This document shows positions 27,734 through 35,143 of a DNA stretch of 41,627 bases, in pieces; position 1 is the stretch's first letter, and each line of letters starts with the position of its first letter. The notes beneath the pieces are model-generated. The model searched no databases and was not told where the DNA came from. It saw only the letters and a list, made by a program, of their open reading frames with translations. A program made the position numbers and the translations under genes. This DNA is from Desulfurococcales archaeon (GTDB lineage: Archaea; Thermoproteota; Thermoprotei_A; Sulfolobales; Fervidicoccaceae), in NCBI GenBank assembly GCA_027014955.1, contig JALWDA010000082.1:1-41627 (forward strand), in the 5' to 3' direction.

Positions 27734-28840
27734 TCAGCGGATTCGTTTCTTCAGGCCCTCAAGCCAGCCGGGCTCCAGTTGGGAGTAGAAGGCCTTCAGT
27801 AACTCAACCGTATAGTAGAGGTCCTTGAGATCCAGGAGCTCCACTGGACTGTGGAGATATCGTGTGGGTATGCTTATGACTCCTGCGGGAATGCCCTCTC
27901 TGGACAGCTGAATCGCGGTGGCATCAGTTGTTCCACGGGGCAGTACCTCCACCTGGTGGGGTATGTTACTGTTCTTGGCGACCTCCACGAGCTTGTCAAT
28001 TATTTCCTCGCTTACTATAATACCCCTGCCTGACTGGCCGTCGACTATTTTTATGGTTGGCCCCATCCCGACCTTGGCTACGGCATCCTGCTCGTCAACA
28101 CCCGGGACATCGTTCGCAGCAGTAACGTCTACAGCTAGTGCGAGGTCAGGATTAACAGAGTATGATGACACCGTGGCGCCCTTGAGTCCCACTTCCTCTT
28201 GCGAAGTCGCGGCGAATACAAGGCTAACCTCCCCAGGGTCGGCATCTATGAACGCTTTCAAGGCAGCGGCCAGGCCCGAGCGATCATCCAGGGCCTTCCC
28301 AGCAACTCTTGTACCAGCCAGCCTCGTTAGGGACGAGTCAAGTACTATGGGTGACCCCTTTCTTATCCCCATCTCCTCGACCTCCTCTCTCGATGATGCC
28401 CCAATGTCTATGAAGAGCTTGTCCATTTTCACAGGCTTGTCCCTCTCCTCGGGGCTGAGGAGGTGGGGTGGCCTGACCCCAATCACGCCGGGTACCCATG
28501 CTCCTCTGAAGCTCCTTACTCTAACCCTAAGGGCTGGAAGTATGGCTTCGTTCCATCCTCCTATGGGGCTGAAGTATATGAACCCTTCTTCGGTAATGTG
28601 TCGTACCATAAGCCCTATCTCGTCCATGTGGGCTGCTATCATGAGTTTCGCGTTGCTCGAACCTTTCTTTTGGGCAATAACGTTCCCCAACGGGTCTATC
28701 CTTATGGAGTCGGATACGGGCTCCAGTTGTTCTATTATGAACTCCCTGACCTCGGTCTCTCTCCCGCTAATCCCCCTGAGCTCTGTGAGTTTTGAGAGGA
28801 GGCGAAAGAGTTCTTCAAGCTGGCTAGGCTCGGGGTGCAT
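27734..28840 (-). CDS. M42 family aminopeptidase (TET-like)
   Basis: A 368-residue cytosolic metallo-aminopeptidase of family M42, whose archaeal members form dodecameric tetrahedral particles that degrade peptides leaving the proteasome. The two-metal ligands are visible: AAHMDEIG (His), KALDDRSG (Asp), SQEEVGLKG (catalytic Glu and ligand Glu) and RYLHSPVE (His). A PDZ-like inserted domain lies between about residues 70 and 160. Length is typical. The start is ATG 28840. It is separated from S13 by about 160 nt and appears to be its own unit. Confidence 0.93.
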   Translation of the reverse strand: MHPEPSQLEELFRLLSKLTELRGISGRETEVREFIIEQLEPVSDSIRIDPLGNVIAQKKGSSNAKLMIAAHMDEIGLMVRHITEEGFIYFSPIGGWNEAILPALRVRVRSFRGAWVPGVIGVRPPHLLSPEERDKPVKMDKLFIDIGASSREEVEEMGIRKGSPIVLDSSLTRLAGTRVAGKALDDRSGLAAALKAFIDADPGEVSLVFAATSQEEVGLKGATVSSYSVNPDLALAVDVTAANDVPGVDEQDAVAKVGMGPTIKIVDGQSGRGIIVSEEIIDKLVEVAKNSNIPHQVEVLPRGTTDATAIQLSREGIPAGVISIPTRYLHSPVELLDLKDLYYTVELLKAFYSQLEPGWLEGLKKRIR

Positions 28841-28935
28841 CGAATCCGATCACCCGTCGGTTCTTTTGCATGTATGGCTTCTTCTATGGTTGTCTTGTTA
28901 TCTATTTGATGGTTTCGTATTTGATATTTAACAGG

Positions 28936-30123
28936 CTATTTAGGTCTCTTAACTTCCTCCCTTATTGCATGCGATGCCTCTTCAACCTCACCCTCAGTGT
29001 TGTAGAAATGGGGGGAAATCCTGAGGAAGCCCGGTCTAGCCGATACTATTATTTTCCTATGTTTTCTCAGCCTCGCTACAACTGTTAGGGGGTCTTGTAA
29101 ACGTGCTATAACTATCCCCGACTCCTCGCCGCTCCTAACCTCCAGCGCAATGTCCCCCAGTACCTCTCTAACTACTCTAGCCAGGCTGGTGATTCTTTCA
29201 AAGATACGTTGCCATCCAAACTTCTCCATGAAACTTAACGATGATGATAACCCGACGAAGGAGACGAAAGAGGGCGTACCCCACTCGAAACTATTGGAGC
29301 TAAGAGGTGCTTCGAAGTCCCAAAGAGGAAGTTCTCGCTCGAAGAGCTCTTCTCCCCCTGCTATCCTGTCAAGTACACCGTCTTTTACACCCAGCCATCC
29401 GAGGTAGAGCGGCTCTATGTAATCCCACACCCTTGAGGAAACGTACAGGAACCCCGCACCGTGTGGGCCCATAAGCCATTTGTAGGAGCCGAAATATAGG
29501 AAGTCAGGGCCCTGGTTACTGACGTCGACCTTTATGCTTCCAACAGAGTGGAAAGCATCGGTCACCAGGAAGGCACCATAATCGTGGACTATTTTTGACA
29601 CGTTTCTAAGGTCGACTGCGATGCCCGTTCTCCACGAAACGTGGTCGACCATCACAAAGCCTGTACGCCTATCAATAGCCTCCTCTAGTTCAGCAACCTT
29701 CTCATCACTATGCAGTCCCTTGAGAAGCACTATCTCTCCTATAAGCCCTTTTTTCTTAAGCTGCAGAAGGGTGTAATAGTTTGTGGGAAAACCGTAAGAG
29801 TCCATAATAACCTTGATATCCCCACGCTTGGACCTATGCAATTCCATAACCAGTGTAGCGATTATAGCGTTCAACGCAGTAGTGGCATTAGGGATAGTTG
29901 CGAGACCAGATGCCCGCGTGTTTAATAGCATCGCCACCTTATCTTTCAGACCCATTATTGTCCGCAGCCCGTTCTCCCAGGGCTCACCCTCTCTAGACCA
30001 TTTGTCTAAAAAGGAATGTATGCTCTCCACTGTGGGTAGGGGGAGAGGGCCTGCACCAGCGTTATCAAGATACACATAATTCCGCGTGATAGGTATCTTA
30101 TTACGCAAGGACTCCAGGTCCAT
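28936..30123 (-). CDS. Class V PLP-dependent aminotransferase (cysteine desulfurase-like)
   Basis: A 395-residue PLP enzyme of fold type I. It has YVYLDNAGAGPLP at the N-terminus, PNATTALNAI for phosphate binding, VDHVSWRTGIAVDL, VTDAFHSVGSIKVDV with the cofactor-binding Asp, and the Schiff-base Lys in FGSYKWLMGPHGAGFLYV. No conserved Cys loop typical of cysteine desulfurases is visible, so the reaction could be aminotransfer, isopenicillin-epimerase-like or kynureninase-like. ATG 30123 is preferred over TTG 30129. A TTAAAA element about 22-28 nt upstream suggests an almost leaderless message. Confidence 0.85.
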   Translation of the reverse strand: MDLESLRNKIPITRNYVYLDNAGAGPLPLPTVESIHSFLDKWSREGEPWENGLRTIMGLKDKVAMLLNTRASGLATIPNATTALNAIIATLVMELHRSKRGDIKVIMDSYGFPTNYYTLLQLKKKGLIGEIVLLKGLHSDEKVAELEEAIDRRTGFVMVDHVSWRTGIAVDLRNVSKIVHDYGAFLVTDAFHSVGSIKVDVSNQGPDFLYFGSYKWLMGPHGAGFLYVSSRVWDYIEPLYLGWLGVKDGVLDRIAGGEELFERELPLWDFEAPLSSNSFEWGTPSFVSFVGLSSSLSFMEKFGWQRIFERITSLARVVREVLGDIALEVRSGEESGIVIARLQDPLTVVARLRKHRKIIVSARPGFLRISPHFYNTEGEVEEASHAIREEVKRPK

Positions 30124-30164
30124 ATTCAACGTCCTCGATCACGCTTTTAACCTCTTAAGAGATA

Positions 30165-30172
30165 GCTATAAG
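30165..30172 (+). promoter_or_regulatory. TATA element for tRNA-Ser
   Basis: The octamer GCTATAAG lies about 25 nt before the first base of the tRNA, the spacing expected for an archaeal TATA box that starts transcription at or very near the mature 5' end. Confidence 0.55.
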
Positions 30173-30192
30173 ATGATTATAGTATAACACGA

Positions 30193-30290
30193 GCCGGGGT
30201 GCCCGAGCGGACCAAGGGGCTGGCCTGGAGAGGCCGCCGGTTAGCCAGTGCCCCTTACGGGGCGCGCGGGTTCGAATCCCGCCCCCGGCG
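30193..30290 (+). tRNA. tRNA-Ser(GGA) with a 12-nt intron at position 37/38
   Basis: A class II tRNA is folded by hand. The acceptor stem GCCGGGG pairs with CCCCGGC, followed by discriminator G and an encoded CCA (30291-30293). The D stem is CCC/GGG. The anticodon stem CTGGC (30220-30224) pairs with GCCAG (30244-30248). The long variable arm is GCCCC-TTAC-GGGGC, and the T arm is GCGGG-TTCGAAT-CCCGC. The anticodon loop has 19 instead of 7 nt. Reading CT-GGA-G and then A as the spliced loop leaves a 12-nt intron at 30231-30242. CTGG (30225-30228) can pair with CCGG (30237-30240), leaving bulges AGA and TTA, each cut after its second base, as in archaeal bulge-helix splicing sites. The G discriminator, long variable arm and GGA anticodon all say serine. 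Confidence 0.9.
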
Positions 30291-30423
30291 CCATAAGCTG
30301 TTCTGAAGGGCCTATAATCCGTGGTGCCTTACTTTTAGGTTCCTAAGTGTATGCCAAAAACATAGTATCCTGATAGATGCTTTATGTCTTCCTCGGGAGC
30401 TTTTTCCTGATCCTAGTGACTTG

Positions 30424-30831
30424 TCATTGGCCTATTATTGTTACGTGGATCCTACGCGTGTAACGTGGTCCGTCTAGTTCTAGTAGGAATATCTCCTGCC
30501 ATGTGCCTCTTACCAGTCTGCCCTCCCTTATAGGGAATACGCGTGCGTTACCAAATATGCTGGCCGCTATGTGGGCAGCAGCGTTGTCATCTATAATGTT
30601 ATGTTTCCACTCTCCGTTCCAGGGTATGTTGGTTTCAATCCACCTTACTATATCTTGTTTGAGGCCGCTTTCGTCTTCATTGGCTATTATGGATGCTGTG
30701 GCATGAGGAACATGTATTATGCAGATACCCTCTTTCACCCCGCTCCTTCCCACTATGTTTTCAACCTCTGTGGTAATGTTTATGAGCTGGGTTCTCTTGG
30801 AAGTTGTTAAAGTTATTTCTTCTGTGATTAT
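30424..30831 (-). CDS. YjbQ/UPF0047 family protein with apparent ATA start
   Basis: A small protein of the YjbQ family (some members have thiamin-phosphate synthase activity). Conserved blocks include HVPHATASI, NEDESGL, NIPWNGEWKHN, AAAHIAAS, GRLVRGTWQEIFLLELDGPR. The first standard start in frame, GTG 30753, would delete the first two beta strands. Yet the frame stays open upstream and encodes ITEEITLTTSKR then QLINITTEVENIV, which match the family N-terminus. Between the stop at 30850-30852 and 30753 there is no ATG, GTG or TTG. The ATA at 30831 is preceded by GGGGAG six bases upstream and a TATA-like TTAAATAC near 30866-30874. I therefore annotate 135 residues from ATA. A sequencing error or a different rare codon is possible. 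Confidence 0.75.
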   Translation of the reverse strand: MITEEITLTTSKRTQLINITTEVENIVGRSGVKEGICIIHVPHATASIIANEDESGLKQDIVRWIETNIPWNGEWKHNIIDDNAAAHIAASIFGNARVFPIREGRLVRGTWQEIFLLELDGPRYTRRIHVTIIGQ

Positions 30832-30979
30832 CCTCGTCTCCCCCCACCCCTAAGGCATTTTTGTATTTAAGACTGGTACAATACCCACGCTCCCACAGGC
30901 GAGGTAAAAAACCACCTTACTTGCCATCAATGATCAAGTAGTATTCTTGTACTGGAACCATTCTTGTAATAATCGCTTA

Positions 30980-31441
30980 CTAACTAGTGATCTTTTTCAA
31001 CGCTTCTATGGCTTTTATTGGATGTTCCTCTGCTTTTACGCCACGTATTATTTCTCGTATAACACCGTTCTCGTCTATTATGAAGGTCACTCTCTCAGCG
31101 CTTGGTCTCTTGCTTAGCCTTGTCCTCAGAACGCCATATTTTTTCGCAACCTCCCCCCTTTCGTCCGATAGTAGTTCGAATCTGAGGCCATATTTCTCCG
31201 CGAACCTCCTATTGGCGTTCACGCTATCAGTACTTATACCAAGCACGACAGCGTTGAGCTCCGTAATCCTGTCCAGGTGAGCGTTGAACGTCTCTGCTTC
31301 CCGCGTGCATCCTGGGGTCATGGCCCTAGGGTAGAAGTAGAGCACCACTCTTTTACCCCTTAGGCTAGAGAGCCTGATTTTCTCTCCAGTGTGTGCAGGC
31401 AGCTCGAAGTCCGGCGCGGGTTCTCCTACCTTCGCCTCCAT
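30980..31441 (-). CDS. bcp: Peroxiredoxin, Bcp/PrxQ type, single cysteine
   Basis: A 153-residue thiol peroxidase that reduces hydrogen peroxide and organic hydroperoxides. It shows GEPAPDFELPAHTG, VVLYFYPRAMTPGCTREAETF with the peroxidatic Cys at about 45, and VLGISTDSVNANRRFAEKYGL. The usual second cysteine five residues after the first (GCTxEAC) is Glu here, and no other cysteine exists in the protein, so it should work as a 1-Cys enzyme needing an external thiol. ATG 31441 is chosen because AGGTGA lies seven to eight bases upstream; a GTG at 31480 lacks a site. It is divergent from the Nudix gene. Confidence 0.9.
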   Translation of the reverse strand: MEAKVGEPAPDFELPAHTGEKIRLSSLRGKRVVLYFYPRAMTPGCTREAETFNAHLDRITELNAVVLGISTDSVNANRRFAEKYGLRFELLSDERGEVAKKYGVLRTRLSKRPSAERVTFIIDENGVIREIIRGVKAEEHPIKAIEALKKITS

Positions 31442-31512
31442 TTCTGAGTCACCTTGCATATTTATTTCGCTCTCTTCCACTTTTTCTATCTATTGGAAAA
31501 AGGGTGCTGGGC

Positions 31513-31983
31513 TTGCTTCGAGTAGGCGTGGGTGCGGTCGTATTACGTGATAGGAGTATTTTGCTCGTAAAAAGGAGGTATCCACCTAGCAAGGGTTATT
31601 GGAGCATACCAGGTGGCCACTTGAGGGAGGGGGAGAGCGTCTACGATGCGGCTTTGAGGGAGTTGGCAGAAGAGACTGGGCTAAGAGGTAGACCCCTGTG
31701 CGTGTCTTGCGTGGATGAACTCCTAGTTTATGGGAGCCAATCGGGAAAGTTGAAGACCCACTATGTTCTCGTGGATGTGGCTGTAGAGGTCGATGAGGGT
31801 TATGCGCCACGTCCTGGAAGCGATGCCCTTGACGCCAGATTCATGGATATTGACATGGTGCTAGCAAGAGAGGATGTAACCCTCAGCACTGTGTCTTTTT
31901 TGATACGGCTTGTCGATAAAGGGGGCCTGGAAAACCCCTGTGGTGGCATAGTACCTTCATCTAGGACAGTAGTGGTGGAATAG
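31513..31983 (+). CDS. Nudix hydrolase
   Basis: A Nudix protein of about 156 residues. The box GHLREGESVYDAALRELAEETGL at about 35-57 (seen as GGHLREGE and RELAEETGL) has every conserved Gly and Glu. It is preceded by ILLVKRRYPPSKGYWSIPGG. Nudix enzymes hydrolyse nucleoside diphosphates linked to other groups; the substrate here is unknown, with ADP-ribose or oxidised nucleotides typical for this short type. TTG 31513 is chosen because AGGGTG ends six bases upstream. Longer in-frame extensions would run into the divergent peroxiredoxin gene. Confidence 0.85.
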   Translation: MLRVGVGAVVLRDRSILLVKRRYPPSKGYWSIPGGHLREGESVYDAALRELAEETGLRGRPLCVSCVDELLVYGSQSGKLKTHYVLVDVAVEVDEGYAPRPGSDALDARFMDIDMVLAREDVTLSTVSFLIRLVDKGGLENPCGGIVPSSRTVVVE

Positions 31984-31994
31984 GCTGACTAGGC

Positions 31995-32546
31995 TTATCC
32001 AGTAGCCTTCCTCTGAACTTCTATGACAATTACACGCCCCTTCTGTGTTGTTTTGGTAACTTTCCCGTCGGGGAAGTTTTTGAAAATGCCCTCAACGAGG
32101 CTTAGTGCATCATCGGGTTCCATGGCGATATCCACTGGCACTGTGGCTATCAGTGCAATGTTTCCCCTCATATCTTGGAAGAAAACGTTGTTCTTCCCCA
32201 GAATGAAGGATAGTAGAGAGTATGTAAGGCGAAGGGGATCGCTACCCTTCCCCAGCTTCGTGTACAGCAGCATCCCAATACTCTCTCCTAGTGTTCTCCA
32301 ATCTATCTTGCCTCCAAAGGTTTTTTCCAGGCAGAGCCTGAATCCGAGGCTCCTCAGCGTATCAATAACCACAAGTTCCAGTGCGGCCTCACGGGGGTCG
32401 TCATAGCCTGCCTTGTCTAGCAATATGGCTGCGTCAATTAGTGTGTTAGTGAAGGAGAAGAGAGTTGAACCCCGTTTTGCAGCTATCCGGTTAAGCTCCT
32501 CCGCCTTTCCAGAGTCGGCTGCAAGCATCTTCCTGTTAAGGGGCAT
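31995..32546 (-). CDS. Unknown protein, paralogue of the adjacent upstream gene
   Basis: I do not recognise this ~183-residue protein. It resembles its upstream neighbour (32578-33165) along its length: a helical N-terminal part (KAEELNRIAAKRG, then LIDAAILLDKAG), a middle with TLRSLGF and ESIGMLLYTKLG, and a C-terminal alpha/beta part with GNIALIATVPVDIAM and RVIVIEVQR. The N-terminus resembles a ribbon-helix-helix domain less clearly than in the neighbour. ATG 32546 is preferred because AAGGT lies seven bases upstream; ATG 32552 overlaps it. The gap to the neighbour is 31 nt, so the pair is one operon. Function is unknown; a regulator or ligand sensor is a guess. Confidence 0.65.
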   Translation of the reverse strand: MPLNRKMLAADSGKAEELNRIAAKRGSTLFSFTNTLIDAAILLDKAGYDDPREAALELVVIDTLRSLGFRLCLEKTFGGKIDWRTLGESIGMLLYTKLGKGSDPLRLTYSLLSFILGKNNVFFQDMRGNIALIATVPVDIAMEPDDALSLVEGIFKNFPDGKVTKTTQKGRVIVIEVQRKATG

Positions 32547-32577
32547 CGCCATTACCTTCCCTTTATTATGGGCTAGT

Positions 32578-33165
32578 TTACCTTATTTTGCGGAAATCCG
32601 CTAAAATGAGACCAGGGTTGTAATCTACCTTCAGTTCTTCATAACCCATGGAAAACAGGGCTCCCCTTAGCAAATTTAGGGGGACCTCTATAAGTTTCTT
32701 TGAACGCCCGTGTATTATGAGGGCTATTTTCAGGCCCTTACCCTGTCGTTGCACCTTTATCTGGGAAGCTTCGGGGAAAAGCGCCCTTAGGAAGTATTCT
32801 ATCTTTACCTCGTCTCCCTGTTCCTCGTCGAGCGTGAGCAGCATCCCAATGTTGCGTCCAGTCTCCAGAGCCTCAGCAAGAGCCTCCCTGTACTCTTTTT
32901 CATCCATACTTTCTACAAGCTTGCTCAGTAGGGGCAGGGGCACCATGGTGAATCCTATGCGAGAGAAGGCCTTCTGTACAAAATACTCTTTGTCTACTGT
33001 GTTGAGATTCCCGTTGTTGAGAAGGGCTATCTTGATACCTTTCTCAACCAGCATGTTTATGAGGGTCTTAAAAGGCACTCCTATACTCGATGAAATAGAA
33101 TAGAGTTGTTCCACAAGATCAGCCTGGAGAGGAACCAGCTTAACATTTCTTCGGGGAGCCCCCAA
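32578..33165 (-). CDS. Unknown protein with ribbon-helix-helix-like N-terminus
   Basis: I do not recognise a named family. This 195-residue protein begins with a strand (RNVKLVPLQ) and two helices (ADLVEQLYSISSSIG, PFKTLINMLVEKGIKIAL), the pattern of a ribbon-helix-helix DNA-binding domain. The rest, from about residue 60, is alpha/beta with FSRIGFTMVPLPLL, ALETGRNIGMLLTLDE, LKIALIIHGRSKKLIEV and GYEELKVDYNPGLILADF. It is paralogous to the next gene, so the two may form a heterodimer. TTG 33165 is preceded by GGTGGA at five to six bases. The long A/T-rich region upstream contains a 12-bp palindrome that might be its own operator. Function unknown. Confidence 0.65.
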   Translation of the reverse strand: MGAPRRNVKLVPLQADLVEQLYSISSSIGVPFKTLINMLVEKGIKIALLNNGNLNTVDKEYFVQKAFSRIGFTMVPLPLLSKLVESMDEKEYREALAEALETGRNIGMLLTLDEEQGDEVKIEYFLRALFPEASQIKVQRQGKGLKIALIIHGRSKKLIEVPLNLLRGALFSMGYEELKVDYNPGLILADFRKIR

Positions 33166-33324
33166 ATGGTTCCACCACTCAAGACTTGGGGAGAACCTGT
33201 AGGTTTTTCTCGTTCTATCCTAATTATAGTTTTTACGCACCACTCTGAAACACGATGTTAAATCACACAAGAGGAAATACGTGACAGAGAATTTTGCTCA
33301 AACCGTTAGATAGCATCTGTAATA

Positions 33325-33336
33325 TAACCCGGGTTA
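33325..33336. promoter_or_regulatory. 12-bp perfect palindrome in an A/T-rich spacer
   Basis: The sequence TAACCCGGGTTA is a perfect dyad standing out from very A/T-rich surroundings in the 250-nt region between the stalk-protein gene and the ribbon-helix-helix-like gene. It lies about 160 nt upstream of the latter's start. It could be an operator or part of a 3' structure of the stalk gene; neither is proven. The rest of the spacer has a TATA-like AACTATAATTA near 33216-33226 on the minus strand and no ORF. Confidence 0.35.
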
Positions 33337-33401
33337 ATATCATAAGGTGAATTAAAATAAAGTAGTTAACCTTATTTATTTTCTCTTAAATATTATGTTG
33401 T

Positions 33402-33407
33402 AAAAAA
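33402..33407 (-). terminator. Oligo-T terminator after stalk-protein gene
   Basis: Six consecutive T residues on the minus strand, about 9-14 nt after the stop of the coiled-coil surface protein gene, followed by more A/T-rich sequence. Short T runs of this kind terminate archaeal RNA polymerase without a hairpin. Confidence 0.45.
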
Positions 33408-33415
33408 TATTTTGC

Positions 33416-34966
33416 TTAGGCGGATATCTTCTTGTTAATGAAGAACATTACTCCGAGGGCTATTAGTATGGCTATGATGCCTACAGCTATTCCAGCCTGG
33501 GCCAGACCCTTCGCTCCTGATACTGCCTGGACCTTATTGTTGAGGTCATTGACCTGGTTCTCAAGGTTAGCAAGCTTGTTGTCAAGGTTACCGAGTTTCT
33601 GGTTAAGTGCATCTACGTTGGATTGTAGCTGGTTAAGGTTGTTCTGTAGCTGGTTCAGCTGGCTCTGAAGGGCATTAATCGTGTTCTTGAGGTTATTCAC
33701 GTCATCCCTTACTAGGTTGACCTCGTTCCTAACGTTATCCACATCCGTCTTTTTGGCAAGGTCTCCAAGCTGCGCCTGTAGGTTCTGAACGGTTGCTTGC
33801 AGTGTATTGAGCTGGGTCTGGAGACTGTTGAGGTTATTCTGTAGCTGGCCTAGGCTCCCCGTGAGCTGATTTATCTGGTCAGTAAGCTGACCAACAGTGT
33901 CTGAGAGGCTGGTGACCTGGTCACTCAGCTGAGCAGTCTGGCCCTCGAGGTCGCCCAGTCTGGACTCAAGGTCTGTTACCTGGCCCTCCAGGTCCGCTAC
34001 TTGCTGACCTACGTTGACAAGAGTTATGAACTCTATTGTCTGAGAAGCCGTTTCTCCACCATAAGTGGCCTCAACAGTCAGCATACATGTCCTATCTAAC
34101 CCAGGTGCAGGTATCTGTACACTTCCTACGAACATACCTATATCGGCATCGTAGGTTAACTCAAACTCTATTGGTGGCAGACCCATTGCTGCCCTAGGGC
34201 CGCTTGTCAGATACCCTCTCACAGTAGCATCGCTAACTTCTGTGTTTCCATAGTATACCTTGGCCTTTACTTCCAAAGTCTCTCCCTCACGTGCAACTCC
34301 AAACAGAGGCTTGCCATCCCTAGTTATAGCCTCGATAACAACACTGAGCTTCTGTGTAGTGAGTACAACATCGGCTGTAAATGTACCGGGTATATTAGTT
34401 ACATCAACGGTTTCTACAACGGTGATGAAGCCCTCCTTCTCAACCTTAACTGTATAGGTGCCAACTTCGCCTACTGTTACTTCATATACGCCTGAGGCAT
34501 CGGTAACATCAACCGCAACAGTAGCTCCATCCATCAATACGGTTACAGTGGCTCCTTCAACAGGGTTACCTGCCTCGTCTATAACAGTTCCACGTATGGT
34601 TGCAAGGGGCGACACGAACTGAACTGTTGCCGTCGCTTCCTCCCCTGTAGCAGTATCTTTTACCGTGATGGTATAAGTTCCAAACGGAAACAGATTGTTG
34701 GCTTCACTGGGGAACGATAAAGGAGCAGCGCTGTAGGTACCATCATCGCTCACCCTTACCTGATCAAGTGCCACCAGGGCACCATTGGGGTTCTCGATAA
34801 CTATTGAGACTAGGGCATTAGGTGTCGCGAGGCCGCTTATAACAAGCTGTTCTCCCGGATAGTAGGTATCCTTCTCAGTTGATACGGTTATTGCTGCGAC
34901 AGGTACAAGTGCTAGCATTATCGCCAACCATGCTACTAGGATTATGCCATTTTTCCATTTTTTCAT
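33416..34966 (-). CDS. S-layer stalk protein, SlaB-like (beta domains, coiled coil, C-terminal anchor)
   Basis: A 516-residue surface protein with the architecture of crenarchaeal SlaB. It has an N-terminal signal peptide (ILVAWLAIMLALVPVAA, about 1-25), then Ig-like beta domains including a carboxypeptidase-regulatory-like repeat (ATIRGTVIDEAGNPVEGATVTV). A long coiled coil follows, from about 320 to 485, with heptads rich in Leu, Asn and Gln (QLQNNLNQLQSNVDALNQKL). It ends in a transmembrane helix (IAVGIIAILIALGVMFFI) with a short basic tail. In Sulfolobales, SlaB forms membrane-anchored trimers that hold the SlaA canopy. The ATG has GGTGAACGCTC just upstream and its own TATA element. It follows the large S-layer gene in the same direction. 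Confidence 0.85.
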   Translation of the reverse strand: MKKWKNGIILVAWLAIMLALVPVAAITVSTEKDTYYPGEQLVISGLATPNALVSIVIENPNGALVALDQVRVSDDGTYSAAPLSFPSEANNLFPFGTYTITVKDTATGEEATATVQFVSPLATIRGTVIDEAGNPVEGATVTVLMDGATVAVDVTDASGVYEVTVGEVGTYTVKVEKEGFITVVETVDVTNIPGTFTADVVLTTQKLSVVIEAITRDGKPLFGVAREGETLEVKAKVYYGNTEVSDATVRGYLTSGPRAAMGLPPIEFELTYDADIGMFVGSVQIPAPGLDRTCMLTVEATYGGETASQTIEFITLVNVGQQVADLEGQVTDLESRLGDLEGQTAQLSDQVTSLSDTVGQLTDQINQLTGSLGQLQNNLNSLQTQLNTLQATVQNLQAQLGDLAKKTDVDNVRNEVNLVRDDVNNLKNTINALQSQLNQLQNNLNQLQSNVDALNQKLGNLDNKLANLENQVNDLNNKVQAVSGAKGLAQAGIAVGIIAILIALGVMFFINKKISA

Positions 34967-35021
34967 GAGCGTTCACCATGTCCTTGATTTTCAGTTTATT
35001 AGGTATAGACAAACTTGAATT

Positions 35022-35034
35022 ATTAAATATATAG
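35022..35034 (-). promoter_or_regulatory. TATA element for the stalk-protein gene
   Basis: On the minus strand CTATATATTTAATA lies about 60 nt before the ATG at 34966. Initiation some 25 nt downstream would give a leader of roughly 35 nt carrying the GGTGA ribosome site. This suggests independent, probably strong expression of the stalk gene in addition to any readthrough from the S-layer gene. Confidence 0.5.
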
Positions 35035-35093
35035 ATTTTTACACCTAACCCGACGAAGCGATGCTATTTTGTATTATTCGGGAAAGGTTAATT

Positions 35094-35099
35094 AAAAAA
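35094..35099 (-). terminator. Oligo-T terminator after the large S-layer gene
   Basis: On the minus strand the sequence after the stop contains a T5 and then the T6 run GTTTTTTAAT, about 45-50 nt beyond the stop codon. This fits an archaeal intrinsic terminator between the S-layer gene and the stalk gene. Confidence 0.45.
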
Positions 35100-35143
35100 C
35101 ATTTTTTATATTTTGTAAAAATTGCTCAAATGGTCTCCAGAGC

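Noticed and set aside
30294-30423. Possible C/D box guide RNA after tRNA-Ser
   Set aside because: CTGA-like boxes occur but no matching C box (RTGATGA) with proper spacing was found on either strand.
31393-31512. Longer N-terminus for the Nudix protein
   Set aside because: The extension overlaps the divergent peroxiredoxin gene and its promoter, and TTG 31513 has a well-placed ribosome site.
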